Origin: RGIG8748 sp045646525
GTDB taxonomy: Bacteria > Bacillota > Clostridia > UMGS1810
Direction of reading: 5' to 3'
Length of the DNA: 37,878 nt
NCBI GenBank assembly: GCA_045646525.1
Contig: JAZRKX010000025.1
Coordinates: 1-37,878, forward strand
Below are positions 25,497 to 33,175 of the stretch, one piece after another (position 1 is the stretch's first letter; each line of letters begins with the position of its first letter). The notes under the pieces were generated by a model. That model was given only the letters and a program-made list of their open reading frames with translations, did no database searches and had not been told where the DNA came from. The translations under genes and the position numbers were made by a program.

Positions 25497-27230
25497 TTGA
25501 AGAGATACTTTAAATACATAAAACCGCATCTTATATATTTTATTATAGGTCCTCTTATGATGATAACCGAGGTCGCAGGCGATGTTATCATGCCAAAGCT
25601 CATGAGCCTTATTGTAAATGAGGGTGTCAAAGAGTTAAGGGATATGTCCTATATAATAGATGTAGGTGTAAAGATGGTGCTTCTTGCCGTTGTTATGATG
25701 GCAGGCGGAGTTATAGGTAACTTTTTTGCGGCAAAGGGTGCCATAAGCTTTGGAGCAGATTTGAGACTTGATGTATTCAAGAAGGTACAGAGCTTTTCGT
25801 TTAAGAATATTGACCGTTTCAGCACAGGCTCGCTTGTAACAAGGCTTACAAACGATATAACGCAAATGCAGAATGTACTGAGAATGGCGCTTGTTATGAT
25901 GCTCCGTTCTCCGGGAATGTTAATCGGTGCATTTATTATGGCAATTACCATAAATGCCCGCCTTGCATTTATCATAGCCGTTGTTACACCCATACTGGGC
26001 TTTGGTATATTTTTTATCATGAGAAAAGCCCTGCCCAGATTTAATATAATGCAAAAAAAGCTGGATAATCTCAATACCGAAATACAGGAAAACCTCACAA
26101 ATGTGCGTGTGGTTAAGTCCTTTGTGCGTACCTCATTCGAAGAGGATAAATTTGCAAAAGCCAACGATGATTTAAGAGAAAACAGCATAAGAGCAATAAA
26201 GATTATGATTTGCACCATGCCTCTTATGACTCTTATGATGAATATTACCACGCTTGCAGTAGTGTGGTTTGGCGGCGGATTTGTTATAAAGGGCGGTATG
26301 CTTGTGGGCGACCTTATAGCCTTTACCACATATATTACTCAAATTCTTATGTCGCTTATGATGGTTTCCATGATTATACTGCAAGGCTCAAGAGCACTCG
26401 CTTCTGCAAGACGAATTTCCGAGGTGCTCGATACCGTGCCCGACATATCGGACGAAGATGCAAAATGTACCGATACCAAAGTTATGGACGGCAGGGTTGA
26501 GTTTAAAAATGTAAGCTTCAGCTACAATGCCCAAAGCGGAAATGATGTTTTGACGGACATAAGCTTTGAAATATCCGCAGGTGAGACTGTGGGAATACTC
26601 GGTGCCACAGGTTCGGGGAAAACAAGCTTAGTTTCCCTTATACCGAGGCTTTACGATGTAAAGAGCGGGTCTGTGCTTGTAGACGGTATAGATGTAAGGG
26701 ATTACAGCCTTTCCAATTTAAGAGACGGAGTGGGAATGGTACTGCAAAAGAATGTACTTTTTTCAGGTACAGTAATGGAGAATTTAAAGTGGGGCGATGA
26801 AAACGCCTCGGACGAGAGCGTGTACGAGAGTGCAAAGCATGCTGAGGCATATGGCTTTGTAACAGCAAATCCCGAGGGCTTTGACAGAGAGCTTGGTCAG
26901 GGCGGTGTAAATGTATCGGGCGGTCAGAGACAAAGACTTTGTATTGCCAGAGCGCTTCTTAAAAAACCGAAGATACTAATACTCGACGACAGCACAAGCG
27001 CACTTGATACCGCAACCGAAGCGAGAATACGAGAGAGCTTCGACAAGGATTTAAAAGACACAACCAAGATTATAATAGCACAGAGGATATCCTCCGTAAT
27101 AAATTCCGATAAGATAATAGTAATCCATGACGGCAGGATGGTAGCTCAGGGCACACATGCTGTTCTTATGAAAGAGAGCGAAGAATACAGAGATATATAT
27201 TATTCTCAGATGGAAAGGGAGGGAGCATAA
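25497..27230 (+). CDS. ABC exporter half-transporter with degenerate ATP site
   Basis: The 577-aa protein has six membrane helices (type IV exporter fold, about 1-320) and a C-terminal ATPase. Walker A GATGSGKT (369-376), the Q-loop MVLQKN and signature VSGGQ (473-477) are normal. After Walker B the catalytic glutamate is replaced by Asp498 (LILDDSTSALD), and the switch histidine by Gln529 (IIAQRIS). These two changes mark the degenerate-site subunit of heterodimeric exporters such as TM287 and BmrC. The start is TTG 25497, six bases after GGAGGTG. The partner gene overlaps its stop by one base. Drug or lipid export is the family role; substrate unknown. Confidence 0.92.
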   Translation: MKRYFKYIKPHLIYFIIGPLMMITEVAGDVIMPKLMSLIVNEGVKELRDMSYIIDVGVKMVLLAVVMMAGGVIGNFFAAKGAISFGADLRLDVFKKVQSFSFKNIDRFSTGSLVTRLTNDITQMQNVLRMALVMMLRSPGMLIGAFIMAITINARLAFIIAVVTPILGFGIFFIMRKALPRFNIMQKKLDNLNTEIQENLTNVRVVKSFVRTSFEEDKFAKANDDLRENSIRAIKIMICTMPLMTLMMNITTLAVVWFGGGFVIKGGMLVGDLIAFTTYITQILMSLMMVSMIILQGSRALASARRISEVLDTVPDISDEDAKCTDTKVMDGRVEFKNVSFSYNAQSGNDVLTDISFEISAGETVGILGATGSGKTSLVSLIPRLYDVKSGSVLVDGIDVRDYSLSNLRDGVGMVLQKNVLFSGTVMENLKWGDENASDESVYESAKHAEAYGFVTANPEGFDRELGQGGVNVSGGQRQRLCIARALLKKPKILILDDSTSALDTATEARIRESFDKDLKDTTKIIIAQRISSVINSDKIIVIHDGRMVAQGTHAVLMKESEEYRDIYYSQMEREGA

Positions 27231-29104
27231 TGAACAAGGAAGAAAAGCTCCAAAGGCTTTCCAAAAGATACTCAGCATCCGCAAAGGCTATGCCCATGCC
27301 CAAGGGCCCGGGTCACGGACCCAGAGGTGCACGCGGAGGCAACATAAAGGGCGGTAAGCCCAAGAGCATAATGCCTGTTATAAGGCGTATATTAGGCTAT
27401 CTTTCCAAGGATAAATATAAGCTTATTTTAGCATTTGCATGCGTTCTTTTAAGCAGTATATCCTCACTTGCGGGTGCATATATGCTAAGACCTATTATAA
27501 ATACTTTCATAGAGCCAAAGGACGGAGTATATAACATGGGAGGCTTTGCTCTTGCGCTCGGTTTTATGGGACTTGTGTATCTTGTGGGAGTTGTGTGCTC
27601 ATATACACAGGCAAGACTTATGATAACTATATCCCAGAATGCCATATCCAAGATTAGAGCTGACCTTTTCAGTAAAATGCAAAAGCTCCCCATACGCTTT
27701 TTTGACAAAAACGCACACGGAGAGCTTATGAGCCGTTATACAAACGATGTTGATACCATAGGCGAAATGCTCAACAACACCATCGTTCATCTTTTTCAGG
27801 GAATTATAACCATAATCGGTACACTTAGCCTTATGCTTTATACAAACATATGGCTTTCTGCCGTTACACTTCTTATGATGCCTGTGTTTGCAAGGGTAGC
27901 TGCTGCCATATCGAAAAGAAGCCGCAAGTTCTTCTCTCAGCAGCAAGCGTCTCTTGGCGCACTGAACGGCTATATAGAGGAAATTGTTACGGGGCAGAAG
28001 GTAGTAAAGGTCTTCAACCACGAAAAGGAGGCAACCGACGATTTTGCGCTTCTTAATTCCGACCTTAAACAAAAGCAAATCAAAGCGCAGTTCGCAGGCG
28101 GTGTCATGGGTCCTCTTATGGGCAATTTAAGCCAGATAAACTACGCACTCACCGCATCGGTAGGCGGTGCTCTCTGTCTTCTCGGTAAGTTTGATATAGG
28201 CGGTCTTGCCGTGTTTGTAAACTATTCAAGACAGTTCAGCCGACCCATAAACGAAATATCCATGCAGGTTACAAATATTTTTTCCGCTCTTGCAGGTGCA
28301 GAGAGAGTTTTCGGTGTTATGGATGAGGATGCAGAAAGCGACCTTACGGGCAAGACCGACGGCGGTGTAATAGACGGCGAGGTTACAATGGAAAATGTTA
28401 CTTTCGGCTATACAGAGGGTCACACAGTTCTTAAGGATATAAATCTTTATGCAAAAAAAGGACAGAAAATAGCTTTTGTCGGCTCTACAGGTGCGGGAAA
28501 AACTACTGTTACAAATCTTATAAATCGTTTTTACGATATTGAACACGGAAGTATAAAAATAGACGGAAAGGATTTAAGGGACTATAATAAGGAATTTTTA
28601 AGAAAGAATATTGCCATGGTGCTTCAGGATACACATCTCTTTACGGGCACGGTTATGGAAAACATCCGTTACGGCAGACTCGATGCCACCCATGAAGAGG
28701 TTATAGAAGCGGCAAAGACAGCCAGCGCACATTCTTTCATCACAAGACTTCCCAATGGTTATGATACCGTTCTTACAGGAGACGGTGCCAACTTAAGTCA
28801 GGGTCAGAGACAGCTTATAAATATAGCAAGAGCGTCAATATCCAAAGCCCCCATACTTGTTCTTGACGAAGCCACAAGTTCTGTCGATACAAGGACAGAA
28901 AAGCACATAGAAAAGGGCATGGACAGATTAATGCGCGACAGAACTACCTTTATAATAGCTCACAGACTCTCTACCATACGAAATGCCGATTGCATCATGG
29001 TACTTGAGGACGGAGTTATAATAGAACGAGGTACTCATGCAGAACTTCTCCAAAATAAGGGAAGATACTACGAGCTTCACAGCGGAATGGCGGAGCTTGA
29101 CTAA
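27230..29104 (+). CDS. ABC exporter half-transporter with consensus ATP site
   Basis: The 624-aa partner has an unusual N-terminal cytosolic extension of about 45 residues rich in Gly, Pro and basic residues (MPKGPGHGPRGARGGNIKGG), then six membrane helices and an ATPase. Walker A GSTGAGKTT (418-426), signature LSQGQ, Walker B with the catalytic Glu547 (LVLDEATSSVD) and His578 (IIAHRLST) are all canonical. Together with the preceding gene it should form a BmrC/BmrD-like or TM287/288-like heterodimer in which only one ATP site hydrolyses. The Gly/Pro/basic extension is typical of this subfamily in Clostridia; its role is unclear. The operon ends at a terminator seven bases after the stop. Confidence 0.93.
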   Translation: MNKEEKLQRLSKRYSASAKAMPMPKGPGHGPRGARGGNIKGGKPKSIMPVIRRILGYLSKDKYKLILAFACVLLSSISSLAGAYMLRPIINTFIEPKDGVYNMGGFALALGFMGLVYLVGVVCSYTQARLMITISQNAISKIRADLFSKMQKLPIRFFDKNAHGELMSRYTNDVDTIGEMLNNTIVHLFQGIITIIGTLSLMLYTNIWLSAVTLLMMPVFARVAAAISKRSRKFFSQQQASLGALNGYIEEIVTGQKVVKVFNHEKEATDDFALLNSDLKQKQIKAQFAGGVMGPLMGNLSQINYALTASVGGALCLLGKFDIGGLAVFVNYSRQFSRPINEISMQVTNIFSALAGAERVFGVMDEDAESDLTGKTDGGVIDGEVTMENVTFGYTEGHTVLKDINLYAKKGQKIAFVGSTGAGKTTVTNLINRFYDIEHGSIKIDGKDLRDYNKEFLRKNIAMVLQDTHLFTGTVMENIRYGRLDATHEEVIEAAKTASAHSFITRLPNGYDTVLTGDGANLSQGQRQLINIARASISKAPILVLDEATSSVDTRTEKHIEKGMDRLMRDRTTFIIAHRLSTIRNADCIMVLEDGVIIERGTHAELLQNKGRYYELHSGMAELD

Positions 29105-29110
29105 CAAAAA

Positions 29111-29156
29111 GGCGATGTAAAAAACGATTGTTTTTTACATCGCCATGAATTTTTTG
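29111..29156 (+). terminator. Terminator-like hairpin after the ABC exporter operon
   Basis: A perfect 15-bp stem (29111-29125 with 29130-29144, GATT loop) is followed within a few bases by a T6 run (29150-29155). It can end the exporter transcript. Its left arm could alternatively pair with the 3' end of the structured region downstream. Confidence 0.8.
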
Positions 29157-29400
29157 ATGAGGGGATAGGAAAAAAAGATGCAGAATAAGTCAATCGAACC
29201 CACGCTGAGGCACTCGGCGTGGGCATAGCCCGAAGCTGTACAAAGGTACTGCGAGGGTGAGATTGGCTTAGAGCTTATAGGCTAAAAAAACAAGAGAAAT
29301 CTGCAAATTTTGCAGATTTCTACATAATTTGAGTGTTTTGATGTAATTTAACACTATAAAATGTCAGCAAAGAAGCCTATAAGCGTTCTGCGCTTTTTTT
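29150..29400 (+). ncRNA. Structured non-coding RNA candidate, possibly raiA motif
   Basis: The 307-base gap between the exporter and a minus-strand gene has no open frame of note but dense pairing. Seen directly: a 10-bp helix 29186-29195 with 29261-29270 enclosing an 11-bp GCA-loop hairpin (29199-29209/29213-29223) and a second hairpin GCTGTAC-AAAG-GTACTGC (29235-29252) flanked by CCC/GGG; an 11-bp helix 29273-29283 with 29374-29384 enclosing a GAAATCTGCA hairpin (29296-29320); and a terminator-like AAGCG/CGCTT with T7 ending at 29400. The unpaired GGGGATAGG, TCGAA and CATAGCCCGAAGCTGTACAAAGGTACTGCGA-type stretches look like conserved RNA. My recollection is that this resembles the raiA motif of Clostridia, but I cannot verify it. 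No promoter is obvious. Strand is inferred from the U-tract. Confidence 0.6.
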
Positions 29401-29411
29401 ACATCCCATTT

Positions 29412-30248
29412 TTATGCTTTGCGTTTGAGAGCCCTTAGTATACTTTCTTTTTCGTCGGGCGCATATATGCCCGTTTCAACTATATGAGTTTCCATGTTTT
29501 TATAAAAATCCTTGGTATCGCCGTAGTGGATTATAGAGAGAAGACGCATGTCCTGCCGTATTTCGTTTTCGCTTCGTTTGCGCACCTGTTTATTTGCGTT
29601 GCTTGTTATTATATCTCTAAGGCTTCTCGTAGAGAAATCAGCAAAGCTTTCTTCATCATACAACCCCGACATTTTGAAAAAGTGCATGGATACTCCTATA
29701 ATAATCTTCATATATTCGGTTATTATTCTGCTTGCTATTGCAGACATACGCTTCTCGCTCTTTGTACAGAATACAGCCTTTGGAAAGATGGATTTTATTA
29801 TGGCTTCAAACTGGTCTGAGTGTTTGCCCTCACCCTCAAGACTTATGGTGAGGTTTTGAGGATTTGCAATGTTTCTCGTCGGGTAAGGAAAGCCTACAGA
29901 GTAGTAAGTGTTTGTGCTTCCGCAGCTTAGTATGGACGAATCATGCTTACTGCTGAAGTGACAGAAGATTTTACCGCGTACACGCTTTTCTTTCATCAAA
30001 TCGGAAAACGGTGCCAACTGGCTGTCCTGACGGCATACGAATATCACATCTGCTTCGCGAAGAAGGTCGTCAAGCGACAGATATGCCTTGGTGTTGAGCG
30101 TTATTGCAAGATTGGCTGTGGCTTCTATTCCTGTAGACATTACTCCGCATATATTAAGGTCATTACAACCTGAGGCGGTTATTGCTTTTTTGAGTATGGA
30201 TGAATAAGTGGAAATTTTGCTTTCGTTTCCTATAAAGGCAGCTTGCAT
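29412..30248 (-). CDS. Rossmann-like and DUF2520 domain protein (ProC-like)
   Basis: The 278-aa protein resembles Rossmann-like/DUF2520 proteins, which look like pyrroline-carboxylate reductases or F420-dependent oxidoreductases but have no proven reaction. The alternating beta-alpha N-terminus is followed by AYLSLDDLLREADVIFVCRQDSQL, GKIFCHFSSKHDSSIL and a helical C-terminal half containing ISLEGEGKHSDQFEAIIKSIFPKA. The dinucleotide loop is degraded: MQAAFIGNESKIST lacks the usual GxGxxG, so NAD(P) binding is doubtful. AAAGGAGA precedes the ATG at 30248. It lies 17 bases downstream of tmcAL and is probably in the same operon. In other bacteria this family is often next to panBC, not seen here. 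Family assignment is moderately sure, function unknown. Confidence 0.65.
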   Translation of the reverse strand: MQAAFIGNESKISTYSSILKKAITASGCNDLNICGVMSTGIEATANLAITLNTKAYLSLDDLLREADVIFVCRQDSQLAPFSDLMKEKRVRGKIFCHFSSKHDSSILSCGSTNTYYSVGFPYPTRNIANPQNLTISLEGEGKHSDQFEAIIKSIFPKAVFCTKSEKRMSAIASRIITEYMKIIIGVSMHFFKMSGLYDEESFADFSTRSLRDIITSNANKQVRKRSENEIRQDMRLLSIIHYGDTKDFYKNMETHIVETGIYAPDEKESILRALKRKA

Positions 30249-30265
30249 GGTGTCTCCTTTGTGTA

Positions 30266-31387
30266 CTACAGAACAATAGGCGATACAGTATAGTCCATAC
30301 CTGCCTTTTTAGATGCGCACAGTGCGGCTATGTCTGTAGATAAGATATCTTTTTTGAGCATTTCATTCATGGAGGAATTTGTAACCTTGGTTATTACTTC
30401 TGTTTTGTCTTTTATACCTTTTAGTATGGATGCACCTACGGAGTTTAAAGCAAGCACTCTTGCATAGGCGGGACCAGGTGAGGATGTAATCCCAAGAAGA
30501 CAGCAGAGCATAACCCGTCTTATACGGTGCTCGGTGTAGCGTTTTGTAACACATGATGAAATAAATTTCGAAAGACTTGTACTTGTCATACTCATTTTCT
30601 TCAATCTTTCAGGCAGACCGTCTTCCATTCCTGCTATGTTATTTAGAGAATTTTCGTCACAACTTCGGAAAAATCCAAGAATATAGCTCGATATGTTATT
30701 TATATCATAAATATCGTCATTTGTACATAGCGAAAACTCACTTGTTTTGTCGCCCGATAGTATTTTCTGCCGTATGGCAGTTGCAGATGCAAACTTACCC
30801 TTCGTGCTTGTGTCGTGGTAGTCACCTATGCGCTTTTCCACATGCACCTTTATATCCGCACCAAGCTTTAATATGTTCGACATATATGAGGTAGCCAGAG
30901 TGGAATTTGGAAGAAAAGCATTATCCATAACATCACCCAGCGCAGTGCGTGCGGCAATTTCGCAAGCGGCGGGGTAACCCATTCCTATAGACATGGCATC
31001 CTTTAATGCGGATGTGTATTCGGGATTTTCGTTTGCCTTAAGACGCGCTATGCTCCAAAGAAGGTCAGTATCTGTACATTCACTTCCAAAGGCTATGCCG
31101 TATGAGCCGATGCTTTTGGCAATCTCAACAGCGCCTCTTGCAAATATATCTGCCGACTGGAGTACATAGCACACAGGAAGCTCTATCACAAGGTCAGCAC
31201 CGTTTTCTATTGCTGCTCTTGCTCTTGTCCATTTGTCATATATGGCTACATCGCCTCTTTGGACCATGCTTCCGCTCATAATACAGACGATGCCCTCGGC
31301 GTCTGTTTTGGCTCTTATATTTTCTATTAAATACCTGTGTCCTGTATGAAAAGGATTAAATTCGCATATAATACTAAAAAATTTCAT
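30266..31387 (-). CDS. tmcAL: tRNA(Met) cytidine acetate ligase TmcAL
   Basis: The 373-aa enzyme activates acetate with ATP and forms N4-acetylcytidine at the wobble position of elongator tRNA-Met. The nucleotidyltransferase signature HxGH is seen at His14-His17 (EFNPFHTGHRYLIE), followed by IMSGSMVQRGDVAIYDKWTRA and DLVIELPVCYVLQSADIFARG, which are hallmarks of this family. Length is slightly below the ~400 residues of the Bacillus enzyme. AAAGGAG precedes the ATG. It is transcribed divergently from the tRNA-Lys promoter 28 bases away and precedes the Rossmann/DUF2520 gene. Confidence 0.93.
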   Translation of the reverse strand: MKFFSIICEFNPFHTGHRYLIENIRAKTDAEGIVCIMSGSMVQRGDVAIYDKWTRARAAIENGADLVIELPVCYVLQSADIFARGAVEIAKSIGSYGIAFGSECTDTDLLWSIARLKANENPEYTSALKDAMSIGMGYPAACEIAARTALGDVMDNAFLPNSTLATSYMSNILKLGADIKVHVEKRIGDYHDTSTKGKFASATAIRQKILSGDKTSEFSLCTNDDIYDINNISSYILGFFRSCDENSLNNIAGMEDGLPERLKKMSMTSTSLSKFISSCVTKRYTEHRIRRVMLCCLLGITSSPGPAYARVLALNSVGASILKGIKDKTEVITKVTNSSMNEMLKKDILSTDIAALCASKKAGMDYTVSPIVL

Positions 31388-31415
31388 TATTTACTCCTTT
31401 TTTTGAAAAAAAGTA

Positions 31416-31444
31416 TTGACAAAGCGCATATGAATGTGTATAAT
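31416..31444 (+). promoter_or_regulatory. Consensus promoter of tRNA-Lys
   Basis: Perfect TTGACA (31416-31421), 17-base spacer and perfect TATAAT (31439-31444). Predicted start near 31451, 12 bases before the mature tRNA. This is the strongest promoter in the window. Confidence 0.93.
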
Positions 31445-31462
31445 ATTCAATGTTGACGGTAC

Positions 31463-31538
31463 GCACCATTAGCTCAGTTGGTAGAGCACCTGACTCTTAA
31501 TCAGGGTGTCCCGGGTTCGAGTCCCTGATGGTGCACCA
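31463..31538 (+). tRNA. tRNA-Lys (anticodon CUU)
   Basis: The 76-base gene folds into a full cloverleaf: acceptor GCACCAT paired with ATGGTGC, D-arm with GCTCAGTTGGTAGAGC, anticodon stem CCTGA/TCAGG around loop CTCTTAA (anticodon CTT at 31496-31498), and T-arm with GGGTTCGAGTCCC. The CCA end is encoded (31536-31538). It reads AAG codons. The 3' half is the probable integration site of the element that follows. Confidence 0.97.
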
Positions 31539-31543
31539 CTCTG

Positions 31544-31577
31544 AAATCCTCAAAGTTACTGACTTTGAGGATTTTTT
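31544..31577 (+). terminator. Terminator after tRNA-Lys
   Basis: A perfect 13-bp stem (31544-31556 with 31562-31574, loop TACTG) merges into a T6 run at 31572-31577, six bases after the tRNA. Confidence 0.92.
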
Positions 31578-31608
31578 GTTGTGCAAAAATTTTATCGTTT
31601 CAAAGTCG

Positions 31609-31632
31609 CATCTAATAAAACATCTAATAAAA
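31609..31632. repeat. Tandem 12-base repeat next to the putative attachment site
   Basis: CATCTAATAAAA occurs twice back to back (31609-31620 and 31621-31632), between the tRNA terminator and the integrase stop. Adjacent direct repeats at this place are often arm-type binding sites for integrase or excisionase; that role is inferred. Confidence 0.6.
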
Positions 31633-31650
31633 GTCATTGCAATTGGTGCA

Positions 31651-32802
31651 TCAATTCAAAATACCGCCCAGACTGTTTCCAAGCTCGCGCTTGTGGTCCA
31701 TATCAAGATGTGAATAAATATCTGCTGTTGTCTGCAGGGAGGCGTGTCCGAGCCAATCAGATATTTCCTTCATTTTCCATCCCTTAAGAAGAAGCATACT
31801 TGCACAGCTATGCCTTAAGTCGTGCCAGCGAATGTGAGGCAAGTTATTTTTGGCAAGTATTTTTTCCAAAGTATGTGTGGGATAACTCGGATAAAATGAT
31901 TTTCCGTCAGGCTTGGTAAAAACATAACCTGTATCAGTATAACACTTTTTAAAAAGCTCTTTGTACTCCTCTTGTTGTACATGGAGCTTTAATAATATAT
32001 CCCTCACATCATCCAAAAGGGGATATGTACGGTTGCTTGTTGTGTTCTTGGTTTTATCCTTTGCTACAACCTTGTTTTGCAGAACCACTGTATGTTTGAT
32101 TGTTATGGTGTTATTATCAAAATCAACCGCATCCCATTTTAATCCCAATAGCTCACTGCGTCTTAGCCCATATATAAAGGTAATGTAAATCATGTCGTGC
32201 AACACAGTATCTTTTGTAACATCCAAAAGCTTTTTGCACTGCTCTGTGGTGTAGAAATTCATCTGCTTTTCGCTCTTTTTGACACTGTTTGGGATTTTGG
32301 CATATTTACATGGGTTTTCCTTGATTAAAGAATTCCGTATTGCCTCATTGAATATAAGGTTTAACACTACGCTGTGCAGCTTTATGGTTCTGTAAGATAA
32401 GCCTCCACTTTTTCCGTCAAGCCTTCCCGAAACTGCCTTGTATTGAAAATACTTTTCAATATCCGATAGAGTTATGTCTTCCAATTTGAGATTTAAAGGC
32501 ATAAAGTATGGCTTTATGTGTCTTTCTATATATGATTTGTAACCTTCATAGGTAACAATATCTACTCTCTTTTTGGCTGAAATCAGCCACGTATCAATAT
32601 AATCTGTAAAGGAAATCTTTTCATTGTCAGACAGCTTTTCCTCGAATTCTGATAATATTCCAGTCATTTTTTGCTCGGCTTTTCGTTTGTTGCCTCTTTG
32701 TGCCTTAATGCCGGTGCTTCTCCAGGTTGCTGATTTGTTGCCCGGAATATAGAAAACAGCCTGGTAAATACCATTTTTTATCTGCAAACTGCCGTTTAAC
32801 AT
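31651..32802 (-). CDS. int: Tyrosine recombinase (phage/ICE-type integrase)
   Basis: The 383-aa enzyme catalyses site-specific integration and excision. An N-terminal arm-binding domain (about 1-55), a SAM-like core-binding domain (about 60-165) and the catalytic domain are recognisable. The catalytic set is complete: Arg214 in YGLRRSELLGLKW, a lysine in the beta-hairpin region, His327 and Arg330 (WHDLRHSCASM), His353 (LGHASLQTT) and nucleophile Tyr363 (ADIYSH). It resembles Tn916-like and phage integrases of Firmicutes. AAAGGAG lies eight bases before the ATG. It reads toward tRNA-Lys with its stop 112 bases from the CCA end, a classic tRNA-targeting layout. Its promoter overlaps a large inverted repeat. 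Confidence 0.95.
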   Translation of the reverse strand: MLNGSLQIKNGIYQAVFYIPGNKSATWRSTGIKAQRGNKRKAEQKMTGILSEFEEKLSDNEKISFTDYIDTWLISAKKRVDIVTYEGYKSYIERHIKPYFMPLNLKLEDITLSDIEKYFQYKAVSGRLDGKSGGLSYRTIKLHSVVLNLIFNEAIRNSLIKENPCKYAKIPNSVKKSEKQMNFYTTEQCKKLLDVTKDTVLHDMIYITFIYGLRRSELLGLKWDAVDFDNNTITIKHTVVLQNKVVAKDKTKNTTSNRTYPLLDDVRDILLKLHVQQEEYKELFKKCYTDTGYVFTKPDGKSFYPSYPTHTLEKILAKNNLPHIRWHDLRHSCASMLLLKGWKMKEISDWLGHASLQTTADIYSHLDMDHKRELGNSLGGILN

Positions 32803-32829
32803 GCAAAATTCTCCTTTCTTTGCATAAGG

Positions 32830-32877
32830 TCAGTCTGCCTATGATGTTAGTATACCATAAGCAGACTGATACTTCAA
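32830..32877 (-). promoter_or_regulatory. Integrase promoter with inverted-repeat operator
   Basis: On the minus strand, TTGAAG (32877-32872), a 16-base spacer and TATACT (32855-32850) form a promoter for int. A 14-base inverted repeat (32830-32843 with 32856-32869, one mismatch that is G-U in RNA) has one arm in the spacer and the other just downstream of the start, with the -10 in the loop. This is a good operator position for a repressor or for excisionase. Confidence 0.6.
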
Positions 32878-32882
32878 GTTTC

Positions 32883-33068
32883 CTATGCAATTTTTGAAAT
32901 ATCTGCTAAATAATTTATGACTCCCATTTTGGGGATAACATATTGGCTACCAACTTTTCGATTTGGTATTACGCCACTTCTTAATATTTGATAGGCCTTA
33001 TTTTTGCCTATCCTCAGAATTGTCATTAAATCTTCGATTTTAAGTACATCTTTGTATCCGTCAAGCAA
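32883..33068 (-). CDS. xis: Excisionase-like small HTH protein
   Basis: The 61-aa protein has a helix-turn-helix of the excisionase/MerR-like type: LKIEDLMTILRIGKNKAYQILRSGVIPNRKVGSQYVIPKMGVINYL, with the ILRIGKNKAYQILR helix pair and the RKVGSQYVI wing. Such proteins bend DNA to direct excision by the neighbouring integrase and may act as repressors. It starts at TTG 33068, six bases after GGGAGGG, and ends 80 bases before int. The family assignment is good; the role in excision is inferred from size and location. Confidence 0.8.
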   Translation of the reverse strand: MLDGYKDVLKIEDLMTILRIGKNKAYQILRSGVIPNRKVGSQYVIPKMGVINYLADISKIA

Positions 33069-33107
33069 ATTTATCCCTCCCTTCTATTGTTAAGAGTATT
33101 CAGCAGT

Positions 33108-33134
33108 TTCCATGTTTTTGTGTAAATCATGGAA
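33108..33134. repeat. Short palindrome upstream of the excisionase gene
   Basis: TTCCATG (33108-33114) and CATGGAA (33128-33134) are inverted copies, and ATGGAA recurs at 33161-33166. They lie in the 107-base gap between the ATPase and excisionase genes and could be operator sites. No good promoter is seen. Confidence 0.35.
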
Positions 33135-33175
33135 GTGTGTTCCGTCAAAATCATAAAATTATGGAATAAATAATT

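Noticed and set aside
25649..26329. 226-aa minus-strand frame in the first ABC gene
   Set aside because: Complete overlap with a certain gene; its hydrophobicity mirrors the membrane helices of that gene.
29150..29400. Reading the structured RNA as 6S RNA, tmRNA, SRP RNA or RNase P RNA
   Set aside because: The hallmark sequences of tmRNA, SRP RNA and RNase P RNA are missing, and the two-domain hairpin layout does not look like one long 6S rod.
31505..31538. Second copy of the tRNA-Lys 3' end as attR
   Set aside because: I looked for it in the rest of the window and found none, so the right end could not be placed.
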